From the NCBI RefSeq assembly GCF_021216675.1, contig NZ_CP086120.1, positions 5,627,860-5,691,859 on the forward strand: DNA of 64,000 bases, in the 5' to 3' direction. Made by a program: the position numbers and the translations under genes. How positions within the stretch are numbered: position 1 is the stretch's first letter; each line of letters opens with the position of its first letter. This DNA comes from Streptomyces gobiensis (GTDB lineage Bacteria; Actinomycetota; Actinomycetes; Streptomycetales; Streptomycetaceae). The notes under the pieces are model-generated. The model was not told the origin of the DNA, made no database searches, and saw only the letters and a program-made list of their open reading frames with translations. Of the stretch, positions 10,613-18,192 are shown one piece after another.

Positions 10613-11475
10613 TGACCGCCACGGTGACAACCCTGCCCCCGGTCCTGCGCCGAGCCCGGCGCCGCGGTGCCGCCCTGGGCCTGCTGGCCTGGCTGACCGG
10701 CATCCTCTTCTTCCTGCCGGTCGCCTGGATGGTGCTGACCTCACTCCACGCCGAGTCCGACGCCGCCACCAACCCGCCGTCCCTGGCCGCGCCGCTCACC
10801 CTGGACGGCTACCGGGAGTTCTTCGGCGCGGCCGGCGGTGCCAGCCCCTGGCCCTCGCTGATCAACTCAACGATGGCGTCGGTCTTCTCCACACTCCTTG
10901 TCCTCCTGCTGGCCCTTCCGGCGGCCTACGCCCTGTCGATCCGGCCGGTACGCAAGTGGCGGGACGTGCTGTTCTTCTTCCTCTCCACCAAGATGCTGCC
11001 GGTCGTGGCCGGGCTGCTGCCGGTGTATCTGATCGCCAAGAACACCGGGCTGCTCGACAACATCTGGCTGCTCGTCATCCTCTACACAGCGATGAACCTG
11101 CCGATCGCCGTATGGATGATGCAGTCATTCCTGGCCGAGGTGCCCGTCTCCATCATCGAGGCGGCCCAGATGGACGGTGCCCGGCTGCCCGCCATCCTCG
11201 CCCGGGTCGTCGCCCCGATCGCCGGCCCCGGGATCGCCGCCACCGCGCTGATCTGCTTCATCTTCAGCTGGAACGAGATGCTCTTCGCCCGGGTGCTGAC
11301 CGGGGTGACCGCACAGACCGCGCCCGTCTTCCTGACCGGCTTCATCACCAGCCAGGGCCTGTTCCTGGCGAAGGTGTGCGCCGCGTCCATCGTCATCTCC
11401 CTGCCGGTGCTCGCCGCAGGATTCGCCGCCCAGGACAAGCTGGTCCAGGGTCTGTCGCTAGGAGCCGTCAAGTGA
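10612..11475 (+). CDS. ABC importer permease, MalG-type
   Basis: 287-residue partner permease with six predicted membrane helices. The EAA loop is EAAQMDGARLPAILARVVAP near residue 182. No ATP-binding subunit gene follows; in Streptomyces, CUT1 importers usually share the multitasking ATPase MsiK encoded elsewhere. The stop overlaps the next gene's GTG start. Confidence 0.93.
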   Translation: MTATVTTLPPVLRRARRRGAALGLLAWLTGILFFLPVAWMVLTSLHAESDAATNPPSLAAPLTLDGYREFFGAAGGASPWPSLINSTMASVFSTLLVLLLALPAAYALSIRPVRKWRDVLFFFLSTKMLPVVAGLLPVYLIAKNTGLLDNIWLLVILYTAMNLPIAVWMMQSFLAEVPVSIIEAAQMDGARLPAILARVVAPIAGPGIAATALICFIFSWNEMLFARVLTGVTAQTAPVFLTGFITSQGLFLAKVCAASIVISLPVLAAGFAAQDKLVQGLSLGAVK

Positions 11476-12461
11476 AAGCCGCCCTGATCGAAGCGCCCGG
11501 CAAGGTCTCCCTCACCTCGCTTCCCGACCCGGCACCCGGCCCCCGCGACGTGGTGGTGAAGGTGGCCGCATGCGGGCTGTGCGGCACCGATCTGCACATC
11601 CTGCAAGGAGAGTTCGCCCCGACACTGCCGGTGGTGCCGGGGCATGAGTTCGCCGGCGAGGTGGCGGCCGTCGGCAGCGAAGTACGCGAGCTGAGGACCG
11701 GTGACCGGGTCGCGGTCGACCCCTCGCTGTACTGCTACGAATGCCGCTACTGCCGTAACGGTCACAACAACCTCTGCGAACGCTGGGCGGCGATCGGTGT
11801 CAGCACGGCGGGCGGCGCCGCCGAGTACGCCGTGGCACCGGTCGCCAACTGCGTCAAACTCCCCGACCATGTGGGCCTGCAGGACGCGGCGCTCATCGAG
11901 CCACTGTCCTGCGCGGTGCGCGGCTATGACGTGCTGGCGGCGCGGATGGGCGCCCATGTGCTGATCTACGGCTCCGGCACCATGGGCCTGATGATGCTGG
12001 AGCTCGCCAAACGCACCGGCGCGGCCTCGGTCGAGGTCGTCGACCTCAACAGGGACCGGCTGGCCACCGCCCGTGCCCTGGGCTGTTCCGGCGCGGCGGT
12101 GAACGCGGACGAGCTGGACCGACCCCAGGGCTGGGACATCGTTATCGACGCCACCGGCAACGCCAAAGCCATCCAGGACGGCCTCGGGCGCGTCGCCAAG
12201 GCGGGCACCTTCTTGCAGTTCGGCGTCTCCGACTACGCCACGACGGTCACCATCGAGCCGTACAGGATCTACAACCAGGAGATCACCATCACCGGGTCGA
12301 TGGCGGTCCTGCACAGCTACGAGCGGGCGGCGGAGCTCTTCGCGACCGGGGTGATCGATCCGGCGGTCTTCATCAGCGACCGGCTGCCCCTGGTCACCTA
12401 CCCGGAGGCGCTGGAGCGCTTCGCGGCGGGGAAGGGCCGCAAGATCGTCGTACTGCCCTGA
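11472..12461 (+). CDS. Zinc-dependent polyol (xylitol/arabitol/sorbitol-type) dehydrogenase
   Basis: 329-residue medium-chain dehydrogenase. Catalytic zinc ligands appear in CGLCGTDLH and PGHEFAGE near residues 37-62. A structural zinc lobe is present (CYECRYCRNGHNNLC, about 90-105). The NAD(P) Rossmann motif is YGSGTMGL near 165. GTG 11472 overlaps the permease stop, so the gene is fully coupled to the importer. With xylulokinase next, oxidation of xylitol or D-arabitol to xylulose is the best guess; sorbitol is also possible. Confidence 0.88.
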   Translation: MKAALIEAPGKVSLTSLPDPAPGPRDVVVKVAACGLCGTDLHILQGEFAPTLPVVPGHEFAGEVAAVGSEVRELRTGDRVAVDPSLYCYECRYCRNGHNNLCERWAAIGVSTAGGAAEYAVAPVANCVKLPDHVGLQDAALIEPLSCAVRGYDVLAARMGAHVLIYGSGTMGLMMLELAKRTGAASVEVVDLNRDRLATARALGCSGAAVNADELDRPQGWDIVIDATGNAKAIQDGLGRVAKAGTFLQFGVSDYATTVTIEPYRIYNQEITITGSMAVLHSYERAAELFATGVIDPAVFISDRLPLVTYPEALERFAAGKGRKIVVLP

Positions 12462-12507
12462 CCCAGGCAGTGTCCAGCGTCATCACCCCTCAGAGGAGAA
12501 TCCGGCC

Positions 12508-13911
12508 ATGCCAACGGTCGCCGGGGTGGACTCGTCCACCCAGTCGTGCAAGGTAGTCGTCTGCGACGCCGAGACCGGACGAATCCTCCACCGCGGGCGG
12601 GCCCCGCACCCGGAGGGCACCGAGATCCCTCCCGACGGCTGGTGGCGCGCTCTGCGGACAGCGGGCGAGGGCCTGGTGGAACAGGTGGACGCGATCGCCG
12701 TCGCCGGTCAGCAGCACGGCCTGGTCACGGTGGACGAGGCGGGCCGGCCGGTGCGTGACGCGCTGCTGTGGAACGACACCAGGTCCGCGCAGGCGGCCGC
12801 GGACCTGGTGGCCGAGTTCGGCGGCGCACGCAACTGGGCGGACGCGGTCGGCACCGTACCCGTCGCCGCCATCACCGTCGCCAAACTGCGCTGGCTGGCC
12901 GAGCACGAGCCGGACGCGGCCGACCGCGCCGCCGCGGTGATGCTGCCGCACGACTGGCTCACCTGGCGGCTGTGCGGCGGCCCGGGAACCGGTGCGGAAC
13001 CGGTCACCGACCGCGGTGACGCCTCGGGGACGGGCTACTGGTCGCCCGCCGAAGGCCGGTACCGCAAGGACCTGCTGGGCCGCGCCTTCGCCGGGCGCAC
13101 GCCCGCCCTGCCCACAGTGCTCGAACCGGCCGAACCGGCCGGCCGCACCCAGCACGGCGCGCTGGTGGCAGCCGGCACCGGTGACAACATGGGAGCGGCA
13201 CTGGGACTGGGCATCGGCCCCGCAGACGCGGTGATCTCACTGGGCACCAGTGGAACGGCCTTCGCGGTCTCCCCCCGGCCCACCGCCGACGCGACGGGTG
13301 CCGTCGCAGGATTCGCGGACGCCACCGGACAGTTTCTGCCCCTGGTCTGTACCCTCAACGCGGCCCGGGTGCTCAACTCGACAGCCCGGCTGCTCGGTGT
13401 CGGTCTGGAGGAGCTCGACCAGCTCGCGCAGCAGGCGCAGCCCGGTGCCCAGGGGCTGGTCCTCCTGCCCTATCTGGACGGTGAGCGCACCCCCAACCTG
13501 CCCAACGCGGCCGGGAGCCTGCTGGGCATGCGCAACGCCAATATGAATCCGCCCAACATGGCACGGGCAGCCGTCGAGGGCATGCTCTGCGCCATGGCCG
13601 ACGCACTGGACGAGCTCCGCGGACAGGGACTCGCGGTGAACCGGGTGGTCCTGATCGGGGGCGCCGCCAGAGCCCACGCCGTGGGACAGGTGGCGGCCCA
13701 CGTATTCGGCAGCCCGGTAAGCGTGCCGCAGCCGGAGGAATATGTCGCCCTGGGTGCGGCACGCCAGGCGGCGTGGGCCCTGTCCGGTGCGGCGGAGCCA
13801 CCACGTTGGCCGCTGGCTTCCGCCATGGAGATCCCCAGCCCGGCCGACGGCACGACCGGCGAACGCATCCGCCTCCGCTATGCCGAGGCCCGTCATGCGC
13901 TGTACGGCTGA
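12508..13911 (+). CDS. xylB: Xylulokinase (FGGY family)
   Basis: 467-residue carbohydrate kinase phosphorylating D-xylulose for entry into the pentose phosphate pathway. The N-terminal FGGY half starts AGVDSSTQSCKVVV, with AVAGQQHGLV and WNDTRS typical of XylB. The C-terminal half contains SLGTSGTAFAV, LLPYLDGERTPNLPNA and VLIGGAARAHAVGQV. Length is usual for XylB. ATG 12508 follows AGAGGAGA. It completes the uptake-oxidation-phosphorylation route of this operon. Confidence 0.92.
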   Translation: MPTVAGVDSSTQSCKVVVCDAETGRILHRGRAPHPEGTEIPPDGWWRALRTAGEGLVEQVDAIAVAGQQHGLVTVDEAGRPVRDALLWNDTRSAQAAADLVAEFGGARNWADAVGTVPVAAITVAKLRWLAEHEPDAADRAAAVMLPHDWLTWRLCGGPGTGAEPVTDRGDASGTGYWSPAEGRYRKDLLGRAFAGRTPALPTVLEPAEPAGRTQHGALVAAGTGDNMGAALGLGIGPADAVISLGTSGTAFAVSPRPTADATGAVAGFADATGQFLPLVCTLNAARVLNSTARLLGVGLEELDQLAQQAQPGAQGLVLLPYLDGERTPNLPNAAGSLLGMRNANMNPPNMARAAVEGMLCAMADALDELRGQGLAVNRVVLIGGAARAHAVGQVAAHVFGSPVSVPQPEEYVALGAARQAAWALSGAAEPPRWPLASAMEIPSPADGTTGERIRLRYAEARHALYG

Positions 13912-13938
13912 CCAGCCGACGCCCAGCCCCCAGGCAGC

Positions 13939-14613
13939 TCAGGCCCCCGGACCGTCCAGCAGATCGGTGACAAACTTGCCCAGCCGTCCGGAGCGTACGG
14001 GCAGAACACCGTGGATCACCTGGGCACCGTAGGCGACGGCCGTACCCGCCCCGGCATCGGTGATCCAGCGGGTGCGTCGCGCCGCACCCAGCCAGGCGGG
14101 CTCGCTCTCGTGCGGGTGGACCCCCGGCTTGGGAGCGTGCGGCAGCCGGTGGGTCAGCGCCGTACCCGGCAGGAACCCCTCCGCCTCACCGACGAGTTCA
14201 CCTGTCCAGACGTCATCGCTGGAGGTGCTCTCGACATAGAACTCTCCGCCCCGGTCCGCCTCTTCAAGAACCACCCCGATGCGACCGAGGCGGTGCGGGA
14301 CGGCACCCGGGTCCGGGATCCCGTCCAGGTGGGTGGGGACCCGGTGGCCCGCCGTCAGCTCGGTGTAGCCCCAGGGCGCGGCGGCCTTGATGGACGGCAT
14401 GGCCCGTCGAATGGCGGGCAGCGCGCGTTCCGTCGCGTGCTGCAGGATCTCCTCTGCCATGGCAGGGGCCGCCATCACCTCTGCCTGGAATCGCGGTGCC
14501 CATCCGGCGGCATGCCGTTCGTCGTCCATGATCTTGCGCAGCTGGGCCAGCTCGTCGGTCGTGAGGAAGTCCTCGACGGTTTGCAGGACAAGGGTTTCAC
14601 TGATGTGGATCAC
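13939..14613 (-). CDS. Putative 2-oxoglutarate/Fe(II)-type dioxygenase
   Basis: 224-residue cytosolic protein. Candidate iron ligands are the His and Asp in PTHLDGIP (about residue 108) and the distal His in AQVIHGVLPV (about 205), followed by a basic RLGKFV segment that could hold the 2-oxoglutarate carboxylate. This arrangement fits the double-stranded beta-helix oxygenases, but overall similarity is weak and I infer the family from pattern only. GTG 14613 follows GGAGGAGA and overlaps the stop of the isochorismatase gene (GTGA), so the two are co-translated. It may modify dihydroxybenzoate or a product made from it. Confidence 0.55.
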   Translation of the reverse strand: MIHISETLVLQTVEDFLTTDELAQLRKIMDDERHAAGWAPRFQAEVMAAPAMAEEILQHATERALPAIRRAMPSIKAAAPWGYTELTAGHRVPTHLDGIPDPGAVPHRLGRIGVVLEEADRGGEFYVESTSSDDVWTGELVGEAEGFLPGTALTHRLPHAPKPGVHPHESEPAWLGAARRTRWITDAGAGTAVAYGAQVIHGVLPVRSGRLGKFVTDLLDGPGA

Positions 14614-15392
14614 AGGTCTCCTCCACGGTCGACGCTGCCAGGGCTCCCGGTGTCCACCGTCCCGGGAACGTGCCGAGCCGGTCCAGTGCCGGCCTCGGGC
14701 GCATCGGAGCACGGCCGGTCGCCGCCGGCGCTGCGCGTCGTCCTCCCTGCGACACCGAGCGCCCGCGTCATGTCCGCGGTCAGCGTGACGACGGCGCAGC
14801 GGGTCGCGGCGTAGCGCAGGGCCCAGGTGTGGTGGTCGGCGTCGAAGTCAGCGGTGGCATCGGCGACCAGGAACGGCTTGATGTCGGCCATGAAGGCGTC
14901 CGCGCAGGTGAGCAGGCAGCCCAGATGGGCGTATACGCCGGTGACGGCGAGCTGGTCGCGTCCGAGCTCCCGCAGCCGGATGGCGAGGCCGGTGCCGTGG
15001 AAGGCGCTGTAGCGGTGCTTGGTCAGCACGGTGTCTTCCGGCGCGGGGCGGAGCCGGGCGGTGATCTCGGCGTCGTCTGCCTCCGCGCCCAGGCCAGGGC
15101 CCCAGAGTTCGGCGAGGAGTCCGCGTCGGCTACGGCTCTGGTTCGGCGGCTGGCGGGTGTAGATGACGGGCACTCGGGCCTTGCGGGACGTCTGTATCAG
15201 GGAGCTGATGTTGCCGATCGCCCGCCGGGCGGGGGCGCCGTGGGTGTAGGCGCGCAGAAAGTAGTTCTGCATGTCGTGGATCAGCAGCACAGCACGGTCC
15301 GGGTCCAACTGCCAGCTGAGCCGGTTGTGTTCCAGACAGCGCTGGTCCGGCAGCGGGTACGGGTCAATGCTCGGCAGGCTCATGGCCGCCAT
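14610..15392 (-). CDS. Isochorismatase (PhzD/DhbB-type, no carrier domain)
   Basis: About 260-residue hydrolase converting isochorismate to 2,3-dihydro-2,3-dihydroxybenzoate (or the PhzD equivalent on aminodeoxyisochorismate). The N-terminal half contains IDPYPLPDQ, then VLLIHDMQNYFL with the catalytic Asp. The centre has VTGVYAHLGCLLTCADAF and IKPFLVADATADF, close to PhzD and EntB. It ends without an aryl-carrier domain, unlike EntB. ATG 15392 is preferred (GGGGAAG upstream); ATG 15383 is an alternative. The 40-residue Gly/Arg-rich tail is not conserved. Adjacent dehydrogenase and synthase genes favour the dihydroxybenzoate reading. Confidence 0.88.
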   Translation of the reverse strand: MAAMSLPSIDPYPLPDQRCLEHNRLSWQLDPDRAVLLIHDMQNYFLRAYTHGAPARRAIGNISSLIQTSRKARVPVIYTRQPPNQSRSRRGLLAELWGPGLGAEADDAEITARLRPAPEDTVLTKHRYSAFHGTGLAIRLRELGRDQLAVTGVYAHLGCLLTCADAFMADIKPFLVADATADFDADHHTWALRYAATRCAVVTLTADMTRALGVAGRTTRSAGGDRPCSDAPEAGTGPARHVPGTVDTGSPGSVDRGGDL

Positions 15393-15551
15393 GCTTCCCC
15401 GGTGCGGCGGACGTTCACATCCAGGCGCGTCCCCCGGCCCTGCGCCCCTCCGGCAGGTGGCGCGCCACCACTCATGCCCCCTGGCGCCGCGTCGGTTCAC
15501 GGTGCTGGACTGGCAGCTCCGGAGGTCCGTGCGACGAACGGGGAGGGCGCG

Positions 15552-16334
15552 TTGCGGCTGTCGGGGCTCGACGGATGGGTGATCGTGGTGACCGGTGCCG
15601 GTGGCGGGATCGGCGCAGCCGTGTGCCGCACGCTGGCCTCCTGCGGTGCCCGCATCGCCGCTGTCGACCGGGACAAGGAGGCACTGCGACGTCTGCTGGA
15701 CAAGGACGGCACGGATGACGGCCCGCAGCTGATGGGATGTCCGGCCGATGTCACGCTCGCGTCAGCGGCCGAGCAGGTGCTCGACCGGGTGCATGCCGAG
15801 CTGGGGCCGGTCAACGCCCTGGTCAACGCAGCAGGCGTGCTGCGGACCGGCCCCGCCGTCTGCTGTCCGGAGGACGACTGGTCCGAGCTGCTGGCCGTCA
15901 ATGCGACCGGGGTGTTTCTGTGGTCCCGGGCAGCGGCCCGGCGGATGGCAGAACGGCGGGCCGGAGCGATCGTCACCGTCGCCTCCAACTCCGTCGGGGT
16001 GCCCCGCACCGGCATGGCCGCCTACGCCGCGTCCAAGGCGGCCGCCTCCGCGTTCACCCTCGCTCTGGGACTGGAGCTCGCCGAGCTCGGAATCCGCTGC
16101 AACGTGGTGTGCCCCGGGTCCACCGACACACCCATGCTGTCCGCCATGGGCCCGGACGCCGCCGCAGCCGCGATACGCGGGAATCCGGCCAGCCACCGGA
16201 CCGGCATCCCGCTGCGGCGCGTCGCCGATCCGCAGGACATCGCCGACGCCGTCGCCTTCCTCCTGTCCGACCAAGCCCGCCACATCACCCTGCACAGCCT
16301 GTACGTGGACGGCGGAGCCGCCCTGCACGGCTGA
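15552..16334 (+). CDS. 2,3-dihydro-2,3-dihydroxybenzoate dehydrogenase (EntA/DhbA-type SDR)
   Basis: 260-residue short-chain dehydrogenase oxidising the isochorismatase product to 2,3-dihydroxybenzoate. The NAD motif is VTGAGGGIGAA near residue 12. Catalytic Ser, Tyr and Lys lie in VASNSVGVPRTGMAAYAASKAA (about 140-160). The C-terminus is YVDGGAALHG. I chose TTG 15552 because GGGGAGG lies just upstream and no ATG or GTG fits; this rare start lowers confidence in the exact N-terminus. The 159-bp gap to the divergent isochorismatase gene should carry both promoters. Confidence 0.87.
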   Translation: MRLSGLDGWVIVVTGAGGGIGAAVCRTLASCGARIAAVDRDKEALRRLLDKDGTDDGPQLMGCPADVTLASAAEQVLDRVHAELGPVNALVNAAGVLRTGPAVCCPEDDWSELLAVNATGVFLWSRAAARRMAERRAGAIVTVASNSVGVPRTGMAAYAASKAAASAFTLALGLELAELGIRCNVVCPGSTDTPMLSAMGPDAAAAAIRGNPASHRTGIPLRRVADPQDIADAVAFLLSDQARHITLHSLYVDGGAALHG

Positions 16335-16341
16335 ACTCCCC

Positions 16342-16373
16342 ACGGACGGAGGCCGAAACGGACGGAGGCCGAA
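16342..16373 (+). repeat. Tandem 16-bp duplication carrying the isochorismate synthase ribosome-binding site
   Basis: The unit ACGGACGGAGGCCGAA occurs twice back to back between the dehydrogenase stop and the isochorismate synthase coding region. Each copy contains GGAGG. The second copy places GGAGG 6 bases before a GTT codon, where a start codon would be expected. Confidence 0.8.
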
Positions 16374-17481
16374 AGTTAACGTCACCCACCCGGGCCACTG
16401 GCTGCTCACCTCGCCGGACAGCATCCTGCGCGCCGGCCCAGGGCTGCCCATGCCGACCGTACCCGGGCCCGGACAGTTCGCGCGGCTGGCCCGCAGCGCC
16501 GAAGACGCGCTGCGCGACGCCCCAGCCGAGTACGGCGTGGTCGGCGCCCTCCCGTTCCACGAGCACACCCCCGCGACGCTCACGCTCGCCCCGGTCAGCG
16601 CCGCTCCGCGGGCGCCGCACCGCAGAGCTCTTCCGCCGGGGCCGACGGTCGCCGGTCCGCCGGGCGACTGCGGCTATCTGGCCGCCGTCGCCGAGGCGGT
16701 CCGCTGTCTGCGGGCAGGCGCAGCCCACAAGGTGGTCCTTGCCCGCAGCCTGCACGTTCCCGGGCTCACGCCCGATGACGCCCCTGCTGTGCTGAGCCGC
16801 CTCGTACAGCAGCAGCCCACCGCCCATGTCTTCTGCGTCAATGTGGCACCAGCTGCCCGCGACAGCCCCCGGCTGCTGATCGGTGCCTCCCCTGAGCTTC
16901 TCCTCGCCCGCAGCGGGGACCGCCTGCTTCTCAACCCACTGGCCGGCAGCGCCCCGCGCCACACGGACCGGGCCCATGACCGAGCCGCCGCACGGGCGCT
17001 GCTGGCCTCACCCAAGGACCGCCGTGAACACGCGCTCGTGGTCACCGAACTGAGACGTCAGCTGGCGCCATGGTGCAGGGCGCTCCAGGTACCCGGCGGC
17101 CCGGGGCTGAAAGCGACCGGCCAGCTGTGGCACCTGTCCACCGTCATCCGGGCCCGGCTGCGACACCCGGCACCCAACGCGCTTCAGCTCGCCGCCGTTC
17201 TGCATCCCACACCCGCCGTCTGCGGAGTGCCTCGCGAGGCGGCCCGGCGCCTTATCGAGCAACTGGAAATCCGGCCACGCGGCTATTTCACCGGCCTCAT
17301 AGGGTGGATGGACCGGCACGGTGACGGCCGGTGGGTCATCGCCCTGCGCTGCGGAGAACTTTCGCCGCACGGGCTACGCCTGCACGCCGGCGCGGGCATC
17401 CTCGGCGATTCCCGCCCGGAGGCCGAACTCGCCGAGACGGGGGCCAAGCTCGCCACCTTGCTCGGTGCCCTGACGCCCTGA
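16374..17481 (+). CDS. Isochorismate synthase (EntC/DhbC-type)
   Basis: About 368-residue chorismate-binding enzyme converting chorismate to isochorismate, first step toward 2,3-dihydroxybenzoate. Family motifs: KVVLARSLHVPG, LIGASPELLLARSG, NPLAGSAPR, then LHPTPAVCG and the C-terminal ALRCGELSPHGLRLHAGAGI with the magnesium and chorismate ligands. The conserved opening HWLLTSPDSILRAGPG starts right after the duplicated ribosome-binding site, but no ATG, GTG or TTG precedes it. The first ATG (16450) would delete that segment. The 5' boundary given is therefore a guess: either a non-canonical start, a lesion or a sequence error. Confidence 0.82.
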
Positions 17482-17510
17482 CGCCCTGTCACCGGCCCCC
17501 GCGTGCGTTG

Positions 17511-18056
17511 TCAGCTTCGCAGGCCGAGCACCAGATTGCCCGGGGCAGCTGGATCCGTGGTCGTGTAGAAGTCCATCACGGCCTGCTGCCACTCGTCGAC
17601 CGTGAGGCTCCCGTCGCCCTCACGGTCCAGCGCGGCGAAGGCGTCATGAGCCGCCTCGGCCGTCATCCCCAGCACCTGCTGGGAACGGGCGAACTCGGCG
17701 AGGCTCACCACACCGTCGCCATCCCGGTCCACCAGCGCGATGTGCGCCTCCACCGACGGCCGTACCACGTCCGCGATCGTTCCCGTCACGTTCGCCCGCA
17801 CGAGGGCCTCAACGAACGCCGCTTCCGTCAGCTGCCCGTCCTCGTCGATTCCGGCCAGCTTCGCGACCCCTTGCCAGTACAGCTGCGCTCCCCGGACGAC
17901 GGCAGCCGCACGTGCGGACTCCGGCGGTTCCGCCAAGCCGGCCAGCAGCTCCTCGGCGCGGCGGACAATGTCCCGGCTGTCCACCAGGCCGTCACCATTG
18001 CTGTCATGGATGCGGAAACGATATGCGTACTTGGCCCTCAGCGTGGTGTCGTTCAT
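17511..18056 (-). CDS. EF-hand calcium-binding protein
   Basis: 181-residue cytosolic protein with four EF-hand positions. Three have good loops: DSNGDGLVDSRD (about residue 18), DRDGDGVVSLAE (about 110) and DREGDGSLTVDE (about 145). The second (DEDGQLTE) is shortened. This matches the calerythrin-type calcium sensors of actinomycetes. ATG 18056 follows GGGAGAG; a longer start at 18110 is possible. It is convergent with the isochorismate synthase gene. Target unknown. Confidence 0.87.
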   Translation of the reverse strand: MNDTTLRAKYAYRFRIHDSNGDGLVDSRDIVRRAEELLAGLAEPPESARAAAVVRGAQLYWQGVAKLAGIDEDGQLTEAAFVEALVRANVTGTIADVVRPSVEAHIALVDRDGDGVVSLAEFARSQQVLGMTAEAAHDAFAALDREGDGSLTVDEWQQAVMDFYTTTDPAAPGNLVLGLRS

Positions 18057-18192
18057 GCCGTCGCTCTCCCGGTCGTACCGTTGCGGATGGCCCAGGAGCG
18101 TAGGTGACACAGTGGTGGCGGCCTCATCACCACGCTGCGGACCACAGGTGATCGAAAAGGCGCCATATTGACGTCTCCGCCCGCTACTGCGA

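Noticed and set aside
14610..17481. Phenazine biosynthesis from the PhzD-like isochorismatase
   Set aside because: No PhzE, PhzF, PhzB or PhzG homologue is present, and the adjacent dehydrogenase and isochorismate synthase point to dihydroxybenzoate.
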